Made by a program: the position numbers and the translations under genes. A stretch of DNA of 12,408 bases from SIG78 sp045635745 (lineage in GTDB: Bacteria > Verrucomicrobiota > Lentisphaeria > Victivallales > Victivallaceae): NCBI GenBank assembly GCA_045635745.1, contig JAZTWG010000012.1:1-12408 (forward strand), given 5' to 3'. Positions within the stretch are counted from its first letter, which is position 1. Every line of letters begins with the position of its first letter. The notes beneath the pieces are model-generated. The model saw nothing but the letters and a program-made list of their open reading frames with translations. It made no database searches and was not told the origin of the DNA. Below, piece after piece: positions 1-7,471 of this stretch.

Positions 1-1
1 A

Positions 2-328
2 TCCGATGACGGGCATGCTTTGCAGTACCATATCTGCGGACTTAAAGGAGCCGCCGAAGTTGATGTGTTCCGCCGCCGGGTACGCCGCTGGGAATTTACC
101 GACGGCGAAGAAAATCTGCAGAGCCGCATCGTGGAAACCATCAACTTCACCCCCGAACAGGATCAGCAGGCGTTCCACAATGTATTCGATCAGACTCAGC
201 GGGTCATTGAACTTGTTGCCCGGGGCAAAGCGCCGGAAGTAACCGCCGCCGATGCCTTTGAAACAATGAAACTCTGTTTTGCCGCAGAAGAGTCAGAAAA
301 CACTGGAAAGATAGTATTCAACCAATAA
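2..328 (+). CDS. Gfo/Idh/MocA-family oxidoreductase, C-terminal fragment (5' end outside window)
   Basis: The frame is open from the first base and ends with TAA at 326-328, giving 108 residues of a gene that starts upstream of the window. The end of the protein reads like the tail of NAD(P)-dependent sugar dehydrogenases of the Gfo/Idh/MocA family: a helix with VTAADAFETMKLCFAAEES followed by a short TGKIVF strand, matching the family's usual closing pattern (a helix ending in an EES- or ESA-type segment, then G-x-x-V). An internal stretch (YHICGLKGAAEVDVFRRR) fits the C-terminal beta-sheet domain. The Rossmann nucleotide-binding domain would lie outside the window, so neither cofactor nor substrate can be read. 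The gene converges on the minus-strand operon, with only 62 bp between stop codons and no convincing terminator there. The family call is by motif recognition and is moderately secure. Confidence 0.6.
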   Translation, partial: SDDGHALQYHICGLKGAAEVDVFRRRVRRWEFTDGEENLQSRIVETINFTPEQDQQAFHNVFDQTQRVIELVARGKAPEVTAADAFETMKLCFAAEESENTGKIVFNQ

Positions 329-390
329 CACCGAATACATTTGTATATAAGTTGATCGCCAGCCGGATGATATTTTTCTTAAATTGCAAA

Positions 391-2577
391 TCACTTGCAG
401 CCGGTTATTTTTATGTGCAAATATCCGGCAAAGCATCCTGCCGGCACTGTTATTTGCAACAACTCCCCGTGCTGCTGATAAGATAACTCTTTACTGCCTT
501 GGAATTCCGGTGAAAATCCGGTTGCTTCTGCAACGGAGAAATCGTCTGAAAGTTTGAGCTCCACGGTGAAACTTTCGGCATTGCCGACAGCGTTTTCTTC
601 AAAGTTTTTGAACCTGAATGCATGGCTGACCATTGCCGGGGGACGCTGCAATATATCTGCAGTGTTGACCAGGTGCAGATAATACTCATTTTCGGCGTTT
701 TTATATGCACTGGCAAGATAATCCGGAGCATCGACTTTGATTATGGGAACAGTATTCAAAAATGTCTCCAATATTTTTCCCGGGATCCTTTTCAAATAAT
801 CTGCCGCATAATCCGGAGCCGGGACTTCCCGATCCGGATCGCTTGTCCAACGGGAAATTATTACTCCATAATGCACCGCTGAAGGTCTGCGGGCGGTAAC
901 CCCGCCGGCAAGGTAAAGTACTCTATCCTGCATGGCTGATACACCGTAAATCGTACCGTCATTACTCTGGGCTGCAATTTTATAATCGCCGGCAAGATTG
1001 GCCATGGAGTGATTTTCTGCAATGGGCTCCAACTCCACAGTTTTTCCGCAGTAATTGAATTTTCCGGCATCTCCCGGAGTTAATCCCTGCAGATCAAAAG
1101 TAAAATTGAAAATCTTTTCCGGGTGCTCCCGCAAGCTGCCGTCTGGCCGGTAAATACCGAATTTACCGAAAATAAAGAGCTTGCCGCCGGCTTCACAATA
1201 GCGTTTCATTAAGTCAAGCTGCTCATCGGTAAGCATCGCTGCACCGGCGACTGCCACCGCAGGATATTCAAGCCATTTTTCCAGCGGATCATCTTCAAAA
1301 ATTATTGTTCCGCGCCGGTTGCTCAAGGTTGCCGCCTGCATCCATACTTGAAATGGACGGGCACTTGATTCCAATGCATCAGCCGTATAATCCATGGAAC
1401 TGCGCGGTTCGAGAAATGCCACTTCAACCATGCAATCGGCTTTTCCGGCAAGCCGGGGATGAGTTTTTTCGTAATCAGCAAACTTGAGTTCAACATCGTT
1501 GAGGTCGCCGCCCTCCGGAGTGGCCATCAGCAAATGTTCCCAAGCCCGTGACAGCGCCCACGAAAAGTAATAATTATCAAATCTTGAGGGATAGAACATA
1601 CTCATCGGATCAACGTTATATTTGCGTGCCATGGCACTGCGGTGCATTGCATCGCTGCTCCATGAGAGCCACGCAGTTTGCAGCACGCTGGAAAACATAT
1701 TTTCCTGAAAAACATGGGTCCAGAGATCACCGGCTGATTCAAACGGATTGGCTGTGTGATTACGCTGAAAAGTTGTTGTGGTATAATTGGGCCGCAAAAG
1801 TTTCAAGCCCAAGCGGGTGAAATGGGCATTTACGCTGCGGTGGAAATCCTCGGTGGAGCGCTGACGGAAACGCAGAAACTCCAAAAATACTTTATTCTGA
1901 TAATTACCGTAAAAACTGCACCATTCTGCCGGAGTCGGTAAAGTGTAACCGGTTTCGGTCTGGAACTTTTCCCGGCAATATTTACAAGTACAGCCATGAC
2001 CTTCTCCGTAATAGGCTACATCGTCGGTCATAATGCCGTCCACGCCGGTGGCATATATATCTTCGAGAGTTTGGAAGTATGCTGTCCGGAAATACGGATT
2101 GTTGTAACAATGGGCATAGCCTTTGTATTGCGTATAAACATATTTACCGGTACGGCCGTCAATCTGACGGCAGTCCGAGAGATATACTCCGGGGGCGATT
2201 TCCGGGTCGCCAACAGCCAGATGTTCACGCAAATCGGGGAACATATTTATTGAGCCTTTACGGATGTGCATTTTCTGATCCAGCGCATCCCAATCCCGCT
2301 GCGACAAAGGAGCATAAGTCAAATGGCTGCTGTGATGTTCCACGACCCGGATATTGAACTTATGGCAGGCATCGGTCAGGCGTTTGATCGCAGCATTGAT
2401 TTTTGCCCGATAGGGGTAAAAACTCCAGCGGAAGTGAGTACAGCTGAATGTCATTACTATATTTACTCCGGCGGCAGCAAAATCGGCGGCTTTTTGCTCA
2501 AAATCCTTTTGGCTCCAATGATTTATTTCTGCTTCATTGTACCAGAAAACACTGAATTTATCTTGTGAACAGTTCAT
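391..2577 (-). CDS. glycoside-hydrolase-like TIM-barrel protein with beta-galactosidase trimerisation-like domain, no signal peptide
   Basis: This 728-aa protein is the last gene of the minus-strand operon. Residues about 8-360 look like a TIM barrel of the GH42/alpha-fucosidase-like type: AAAGVNIVMTF (35-44), FNIRVVEHHSSH (74-85), then TGVDGIMTDDVAYYGEGHG (177-195) with acidic residues D185, D186 and E192 as catalytic candidates. A Cys cluster (C196, C198, C201 in GCTCKYCREKF) directly follows, as in many uncharacterised barrel hydrolases. Residues about 436-560 resemble the amidotransferase-like trimerisation domain of beta-galactosidases (AVAVAGAAMLTDEQLDLMKR, then EAGGKLFIFGKFG), and the C terminus looks like a beta-sandwich. 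There is no signal peptide, so a cytoplasmic role on imported oligosaccharides is inferred. An in-frame TAA lies one codon before the ATG, fixing the start at or after 2577, but no Shine-Dalgarno site is visible. Substrate and exact GH family are unknown. Confidence 0.72.
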   Translation of the reverse strand: MNCSQDKFSVFWYNEAEINHWSQKDFEQKAADFAAAGVNIVMTFSCTHFRWSFYPYRAKINAAIKRLTDACHKFNIRVVEHHSSHLTYAPLSQRDWDALDQKMHIRKGSINMFPDLREHLAVGDPEIAPGVYLSDCRQIDGRTGKYVYTQYKGYAHCYNNPYFRTAYFQTLEDIYATGVDGIMTDDVAYYGEGHGCTCKYCREKFQTETGYTLPTPAEWCSFYGNYQNKVFLEFLRFRQRSTEDFHRSVNAHFTRLGLKLLRPNYTTTTFQRNHTANPFESAGDLWTHVFQENMFSSVLQTAWLSWSSDAMHRSAMARKYNVDPMSMFYPSRFDNYYFSWALSRAWEHLLMATPEGGDLNDVELKFADYEKTHPRLAGKADCMVEVAFLEPRSSMDYTADALESSARPFQVWMQAATLSNRRGTIIFEDDPLEKWLEYPAVAVAGAAMLTDEQLDLMKRYCEAGGKLFIFGKFGIYRPDGSLREHPEKIFNFTFDLQGLTPGDAGKFNYCGKTVELEPIAENHSMANLAGDYKIAAQSNDGTIYGVSAMQDRVLYLAGGVTARRPSAVHYGVIISRWTSDPDREVPAPDYAADYLKRIPGKILETFLNTVPIIKVDAPDYLASAYKNAENEYYLHLVNTADILQRPPAMVSHAFRFKNFEENAVGNAESFTVELKLSDDFSVAEATGFSPEFQGSKELSYQQHGELLQITVPAGCFAGYLHIKITGCK

Positions 2578-2597
2578 TTTTTAGCGTATCAGATCTT

Positions 2598-2630
2598 ATA
2601 CTGCTGCAAGATCTGTGCTTACAGCAGTAT
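2598..2630. promoter_or_regulatory. 9-bp inverted repeat (hairpin) before the last operon gene
   Basis: ATACTGCTG (2598-2606) and CAGCAGTAT (2622-2630) are perfect inverted copies around a 15-nt loop. The hairpin lies between the stop codon of the second pseudopilin gene (2661) and the ATG at 2577, 20 nt before that ATG. The T-run beside it (2632-2637) is on the + strand side, so it does not form a classic terminator for the minus-strand transcript. It could be a weak attenuator, an RNA-processing or stability element that lowers expression of the last gene, or a protein-binding site. Function is inferred from position only. Confidence 0.4.
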
Positions 2631-2660
2631 GTTTTTTATATTGAATATTTATCAGGTTAT

Positions 2661-3398
2661 TCAGAATAACACAAACCAGTCAGTGGCATTGGCTGCGACA
2701 CCTTCAAACTCCAGAGCTTTGTTGTTTTGCGGCATATTACGGTGTTCCACATGCCCATCTACCATGCCGACATTCAAGCCGTTGCTGTGAGGGTATGCCA
2801 CACATTCAGTTGCCGCGCCGCGGGTAAGACGGGCACCGTAACCCAGCACCTGTACGGCACCAGCCGCAGCTCCTTTGGGAAATGAGCTGACCGGATCACC
2901 AATATCAATCAACAAAAATGTATTACTGGGATCTTTTACTGATTTAAGGGTATAACGCTTTTTATTGGCAGCATTGTCTTCGCTGGGACCGGAACCGCCG
3001 AACGAACCATTAAAGCCATAGGATACAGCACTTGAACTGGAAGTGTTTTTTACACAGCATGGACAATAAAAAACATTGTTGCCAAAGGCATTGCCCTGGG
3101 TGTTTTTAATTTCCTTGGCAGAGCTGCCGAGGTAAGGCTCCAGAGTTTCCATCCAATATACTTTGTTGCCTTCAAAAACACTTGTTCCGGTGTACCAATA
3201 AGGGGCAGTGCACTCGTCATTCTCCATAGCGTAAGCCAATGACGCTTGAGTGACCTGCCGGATGTTGGAGGTGCAGTTTGAAGCTTTGGCGCGTTCACGC
3301 GCCGCCGATAATGCGGGCAAAAGCATTGCGGCTAAAATCGCGATAATGGCAATTACCACCAAGAGTTCGATCAGAGTAAAACTTTTTGTCTGTTTCAT
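2661..3398 (-). CDS. pseudopilin-like protein with prepilin leader and H-X9-DG motif
   Basis: This is a 245-aa protein. The N terminus (MKQTKS, then FTLIELLVVIAIIAILAAML) is a type IV pilin/type II secretion pseudopilin leader, with Phe as +1, Glu at +5 (E11) and a hydrophobic helix to about residue 30. A polar helix follows (AARERAKASNCTSNIRQ). Near the C terminus, H204 is followed by nine residues and then D214-G215 (HSNGLNVGMVDGHVE), the prepilin-associated H-X9-DG motif common in Lentisphaerota and Planctomycetota. Paired cysteines (C112, C114, C115) sit mid-protein. The residue before the cleavage site is Ser rather than the textbook Gly. The ATG at 3398 has a strong AGGAG site (3406-3410) 7 nt away. 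The gene starts 24 bp after the 1112-aa hydrolase gene, so they are probably co-transcribed. It would be inner-membrane inserted, processed by a prepilin peptidase and exposed on the periplasmic side. The partner system is not in the window. Confidence 0.9.
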   Translation of the reverse strand: MKQTKSFTLIELLVVIAIIAILAAMLLPALSAARERAKASNCTSNIRQVTQASLAYAMENDECTAPYWYTGTSVFEGNKVYWMETLEPYLGSSAKEIKNTQGNAFGNNVFYCPCCVKNTSSSSAVSYGFNGSFGGSGPSEDNAANKKRYTLKSVKDPSNTFLLIDIGDPVSSFPKGAAAGAVQVLGYGARLTRGAATECVAYPHSNGLNVGMVDGHVEHRNMPQNNKALEFEGVAANATDWFVLF

Positions 3399-3422
3399 AG
3401 TTAATCTCCTGTTACTTGATAT

Positions 3423-6400
3423 TTATTGATTTTTCCACAATTCTACTTCAATAAGCATAAAGTTTGCTTTCTGCCACGGCAATTTATTCAAGTTCTGATC
3501 GTTCTTGTAAATCTTGCCGATTTCGCCTTTTACGATGGCTCCCGGATTGCGGGCAGGAGCCAATTCCAGTTTGATCTTGACTGTATCGGGCACAGTATTG
3601 TCAAGTTTGAGCGTCTTTTGTCTTATGCCGAACTGCACATCATCCTTGCTTTCTGCGGCAAAGAACTTCTGCTTGACAAAGTTTTTGCCATCGCTTGATG
3701 TGTAAAGAGTTGCATCACGCATACTGCCGGTGTAAAAGAGTTCCATACGGTCAAAACTTTCTTTTTTTGCCAGATCAAAAACAATTGAAATCCTGTCATT
3801 GGTCTGCCAACCGATGATCCGGTCGTTGAGCGTGGCTTTAACATTGTCCACATTGCCGGAACGATAGGCGGTACGGCGGTCAAAAAGTTTGCCTTTGCTG
3901 AACTTGGCGGGCATTTTTTCTCCCGGAGCATCCGGCGCGGGAGAACAAGTGTAGGCTGCCTGCGGTGCAACCTTTTCGTTGGCGCCGTAATAAGCCAGAA
4001 AGTTTTTGAAAAAGATGTGGTTGCCGCTCAAACATTTACCGGTAACGATCCGTTCCGGAGCGATCAGCTCTTTGGGGAAGCGGAAACGCCAGATGTCGTG
4101 ATTGGTTTTGATCTTCAGATTCCTGACCAGATCACAACTGAACTGCTGCCACGATTTTTCAGTAACCAGTTCCCGCTGGGCAAAGTTTATACCGAAAACG
4201 ATCACTTTTCCTTTGCCCAGAGTGCTTTCGATGGCGGCGGGTTTGCCGTCAGCATAAGTCAGGAGCGTTTTGGCTCCGGCGGGGACAGCCAGATCAAAAC
4301 TGGGTGTGCGGTTCAGCAGCATAACCTCTTTGCCACGCTTGACCAGACGGTCACCGGAGCGTTTGACCGCATTTGCCAAACCGGGAAGCAGCGTACGCTC
4401 AAGCTTGTTGGCTGCGGCATCAAAACTGAATGCTTCACAATCCAGAATGACCAGTGTACCGCCATTTTTGACATAATCACAAAGCTTTTTAAGCGAGGCT
4501 GCATCGCAATATTTGGCATCGGGTACAAAGACAGCTTTATACTTGCTTATATCCACCAGATTTTTTGCCAAACTGCTTTCATTAAAATATTTGAACCATG
4601 CACCCGACTGCAGTTCCAGCAGCGAGTGGAGCATCTGACCACGCACCGGACGGCTGTTGGCCCCCACATAACTGCGGGCGGTCGTTACCGGCAGAAATAC
4701 GCCGCAATCAGCTTCGGGAAACTTCAGCTGCGGCATGGTGCGGACTGTATCCTGCAGTGCCATTGCCAGCTGCCAGCGTTCGGGAGCACCATAGCGTTCG
4801 CTTTCCAGCGTGCGTTTATCCCGTTTGCCCCGGGTGTCAGCCGGATACCAATGCAAGCCGTTGGCTCCGCCACGATAAGCCTGGGAAACTTTTTCCAGCA
4901 TTTCAAGAGGGGTAAAAGCCGCACCGTAATTTTCAATATGATAAGAGGGGTGCAGTTCATCGACCTGAATCAAATCCCGCAGATATTTGCTGGTAAAGCT
5001 GAAGTCTGCAAGATCGGCATGATTAGCCGGATAAAGCTGATTTTCCATAATATCGCAGGTTTCAGATGTAAACTCGGTATAGTCGTAAACTCTGCCCTGA
5101 CCATCCATGGGATTGTCGGAGACCAGCCGCATTCCGGGCATATTTTTATTGATAGTGCGTTTCAAATCTTTATGCAGTTTGATCGCCTCATCGGCAACGA
5201 AATGGCGGAATGCTATCCAGCGGTAAACATTGGTATCGCCAACAGATTCCGGCAACCCGAATTTGCCGTAGCCATACTTGTTTTTGATGATTTCGTTGAC
5301 TTGGTCGATGTATGGATAAGTACCTTTGCCCAGGTGTTTGGCGGCGACTTCAAGGTAGCGTTCGCACTCATGCTCGGTAACTTCGTCGCCAAAGACCATC
5401 CAGCAATAACGCTTTTCGTACGGCTTGATAAAATTCACCGCATTTTTAAGGTAAAGGCTGCGAACCTGCGGATCAAAAAGTATGGGGCGTCCGCCTTTGG
5501 CTTTGGGGACTTTGACACTTTCAAAGCCGTAGTATTGGGCCGTGGCAACAAATCTGGCACCTTTGGGCGCCAATTCATCAAAGTTATACCATTGCTTTGC
5601 CATCATACCGGCACCGCCCACCAGCAGCAGCTGATAGCGGTTGGCATGTTCCAGCACTTCCAGCTGATCCCACGGCATACCAAATTCCATACATATTGAA
5701 ATCATATAGGGGCGGAAGCCATGGCTCCAGGTCAGAGAGCCTTCCCGTGCCAAGCCGGGACCTTTATTGCTGAAAAGCTCTTTGAAAAGCGGTTTTTCAG
5801 TGATTTTAACTGTACGGGATTGTTCGTTTTGCCGGGGGGCCTGCCACTCGAATTTATATTTGTTATTGACGGTGAAACGGAGCAGTTTGGCGTCGCGGTG
5901 CAGTTTCAAATCCAGGGCATCTTCGTTTTTAACGCCGGTAATGGTACTGATCTGCGGGCGGTTGACAACTCTGCTGTCAAAACGCAGCTGTTCGAGTTTG
6001 CCTTGCAGTGTTACCCCTTGTTTTTCGCGGCGCCAAAGAAGTTTACCTTCCTGAATCCCCACAATTGTAAAAGGTTTCTCCGGTACGACTTTTCCGCTGC
6101 GGAATGTTAAAAAATGGTCGCTGTGACCAAAGCCGTTGCCTTTGCCGCCGGTAATGCTGGAAGCCTGACGACTGCGAGTAACAAATCTCCCCAGCATGAT
6201 CCGCCAGAGTTCCGCGCCTTGCGTGGTGTAATCGGTAAGCTCCGCAAGCGGTATACTGACTTCCACACTCCAGAATTTATCGTTGATGCTGCTCTGGACA
6301 TCGGTGGTAAAATCCACCGACTTATCACCATTGATCGCATCGTAAACAATACCGTTGGAATTGATAATAATTTGCCGTTGGGTGGAGCTCTCCTGCGCGG

Positions 6401-6761
6401 CGTTCCACGGATCAAAACGCAGTTCCACAAAGTCGTCATTCCAAATGGCATTATCGCGTTCTTCGGGGGTGCGCCATGAACGGACAACCTTTTTCATATC
6501 ATGGTCGTAACAGATAAATGCCGCATAAAGTTTGTCGCCATTTGTGCCGAAATAGACGGTTGTGGGGTCAATCTTACCGGTAGTTCTGCCCATGGCTTTA
6601 AGTTTATAAGTTCCTGCGCCCTGCCACTCGGCAGCAGAAACCTTGCCGTCCACCTTGGGCGCTTGGGCAAGTTCCGGAAACACCTTTTCGGCCGCAAAAC
6701 CACTCAATGCAAAGGTTGCACTGCAGACTGAAAACAATAATTTTGCAGTAAGATTTTTCAT
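3423..6761 (-). CDS. secreted multidomain glycoside-hydrolase-like protein (CBM9-like, TIM barrel, trimerisation-like, discoidin-like domains)
   Basis: This 1112-aa protein has a Sec signal peptide (K-rich start, hydrophobic core, probable cleavage after GFAA at 21-24). Residues about 25-222 resemble a family 9 carbohydrate-binding/DOMON-like module: PKVDGKVSAAEWQ (35-47), LYAAFICYD (78-86), NDDFVELRFDP (108-118), IIINSNGIVYDA (131-142), WSVEVSIPLAEL (164-175). A barrel-like region spans about 340-675, with acidic candidates E460 (FGDEVTEHE), E573 (MENQLYP) and E610 (SYHIENYG), and GGANGLHWYPAD (631-642) as a likely last strand. Residues about 683-880 look like an amidotransferase-fold trimerisation domain (YKAVFVPDA, YVKNGGTLVILD, GKGKVIVFGINFA). 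The C terminus (about 945-1110) resembles an F5/8 type C (discoidin) module. The ATG at 6761 has AAAGGA (6769-6774) 7 nt upstream, and the gene lies 16 bp after the first pseudopilin gene. Acting on a surface or periplasmic glycan is inferred; the GH family and substrate cannot be named. Confidence 0.75.
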   Translation of the reverse strand: MKNLTAKLLFSVCSATFALSGFAAEKVFPELAQAPKVDGKVSAAEWQGAGTYKLKAMGRTTGKIDPTTVYFGTNGDKLYAAFICYDHDMKKVVRSWRTPEERDNAIWNDDFVELRFDPWNAAQESSTQRQIIINSNGIVYDAINGDKSVDFTTDVQSSINDKFWSVEVSIPLAELTDYTTQGAELWRIMLGRFVTRSRQASSITGGKGNGFGHSDHFLTFRSGKVVPEKPFTIVGIQEGKLLWRREKQGVTLQGKLEQLRFDSRVVNRPQISTITGVKNEDALDLKLHRDAKLLRFTVNNKYKFEWQAPRQNEQSRTVKITEKPLFKELFSNKGPGLAREGSLTWSHGFRPYMISICMEFGMPWDQLEVLEHANRYQLLLVGGAGMMAKQWYNFDELAPKGARFVATAQYYGFESVKVPKAKGGRPILFDPQVRSLYLKNAVNFIKPYEKRYCWMVFGDEVTEHECERYLEVAAKHLGKGTYPYIDQVNEIIKNKYGYGKFGLPESVGDTNVYRWIAFRHFVADEAIKLHKDLKRTINKNMPGMRLVSDNPMDGQGRVYDYTEFTSETCDIMENQLYPANHADLADFSFTSKYLRDLIQVDELHPSYHIENYGAAFTPLEMLEKVSQAYRGGANGLHWYPADTRGKRDKRTLESERYGAPERWQLAMALQDTVRTMPQLKFPEADCGVFLPVTTARSYVGANSRPVRGQMLHSLLELQSGAWFKYFNESSLAKNLVDISKYKAVFVPDAKYCDAASLKKLCDYVKNGGTLVILDCEAFSFDAAANKLERTLLPGLANAVKRSGDRLVKRGKEVMLLNRTPSFDLAVPAGAKTLLTYADGKPAAIESTLGKGKVIVFGINFAQRELVTEKSWQQFSCDLVRNLKIKTNHDIWRFRFPKELIAPERIVTGKCLSGNHIFFKNFLAYYGANEKVAPQAAYTCSPAPDAPGEKMPAKFSKGKLFDRRTAYRSGNVDNVKATLNDRIIGWQTNDRISIVFDLAKKESFDRMELFYTGSMRDATLYTSSDGKNFVKQKFFAAESKDDVQFGIRQKTLKLDNTVPDTVKIKLELAPARNPGAIVKGEIGKIYKNDQNLNKLPWQKANFMLIEVELWKNQ

Positions 6762-6777
6762 TGATCAATCCTTTATT

Positions 6778-7449
6778 TTACAGTTCGATGCCATCCATAA
6801 ATTCGCCGATCCAGTTCCAGATATTGGAAGAGCGTGCAGCAGGCTGGATGTTGCAGGAATTTACTTCGCCGCCCAAACGCAGGATATTGGTGTTTTCGCC
6901 ATGAGTAGCCTGTTTGACAATGCTGCCGCGGTAGGGGAAAACATCAAAAAGCAGGCTGTTTTCAGGCCGGTCACGGGTTATCAGGACGCGCGAATACTGC
7001 TCATCGCCGAAGCGTTTGCGGGCAACAGCCGCAACATCATTGATTGCAAAGTAGTTGTAAGAACCGCAGCCGCGCCGCTGATAAGCAGTTTTGTCTTCGG
7101 GGCAGACAAAGTATTTCATTTTTTCAGTATTGACAATTTTATCATATCTGCCGACCGGCTTGATGCCAAAATAGCCCTTCATCATCAATTTGGGGCCCAA
7201 TTCATTCAAGTTATTGCCAAAAATCTCCACCATTTCCGGGGCATTGGGGCGGGCAGAGCAAGGTACAAAGTTGGCATTGTCTTTGGCATAAAGCTGTATG
7301 GCTCCGCCGATTTTACGCAAAACATCCTGACACGAAGCTTTTTTAGCCTGTTCCACGGCGGCGTGAGCCGAGCTTACCAGCACAGTCAGCACTAATGTTG
7401 ATACGGTAACGACTGCTGCCAGTTCAAGTAATGTGAAGTTTCTTTTCAT
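6778..7449 (-). CDS. pseudopilin-like protein with degenerate H-X9-GG motif
   Basis: This is a 223-aa protein. The leader MKRN is followed by FTLLELAAVVTVSTLVLTVL, a pilin-type N-methylation segment with Glu at +5 (E9) and Asn instead of Gly at -1. A helix (AAVEQAKKASCQDVLRKIGGAIQLYAKDN, residues 30-58) and a small C-terminal domain with Cys residues (C64, C116, C128) follow. At H183 the spacing of the H-X9-DG motif is kept, but the Asp is Gly (HGENTNILRLGGEV, G193-G194). The ATG at 7449 has AAGGAG (7457-7462) 7 nt upstream. The gene begins 22 bp after the regulator's stop and ends 16 bp before the 1112-aa hydrolase gene, so all three are probably co-transcribed. The role is unknown; it would be membrane-anchored and facing outward, like the second pseudopilin-like protein of this operon, from which it diverges strongly outside the leader. 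Confidence 0.85.
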   Translation of the reverse strand: MKRNFTLLELAAVVTVSTLVLTVLVSSAHAAVEQAKKASCQDVLRKIGGAIQLYAKDNANFVPCSARPNAPEMVEIFGNNLNELGPKLMMKGYFGIKPVGRYDKIVNTEKMKYFVCPEDKTAYQRRGCGSYNYFAINDVAAVARKRFGDEQYSRVLITRDRPENSLLFDVFPYRGSIVKQATHGENTNILRLGGEVNSCNIQPAARSSNIWNWIGEFMDGIEL

Positions 7450-7471
7450 TTTCCTTCTCCTTTTTTGTTGA

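Noticed and set aside
329..390. Possible bidirectional terminator between the oxidoreductase fragment and the 728-aa gene
   Set aside because: Only 5-bp stems (ATACA-tt-TGTAT and TGCAA-atcac-TTGCA) are present, without a suitable T-run or G/C-rich stem.
4017..5699. A 560-codon open frame on the + strand inside the 1112-aa hydrolase gene
   Set aside because: It lies wholly antisense to a gene with a signal peptide, good Shine-Dalgarno site and recognisable domains. Its translation has no family features and looks like a codon-bias shadow.
6643..7395. A 250-codon + strand frame across the start of the hydrolase gene and the first pseudopilin gene
   Set aside because: It is antisense to two well-supported genes and crosses their boundary, with no recognisable domain.
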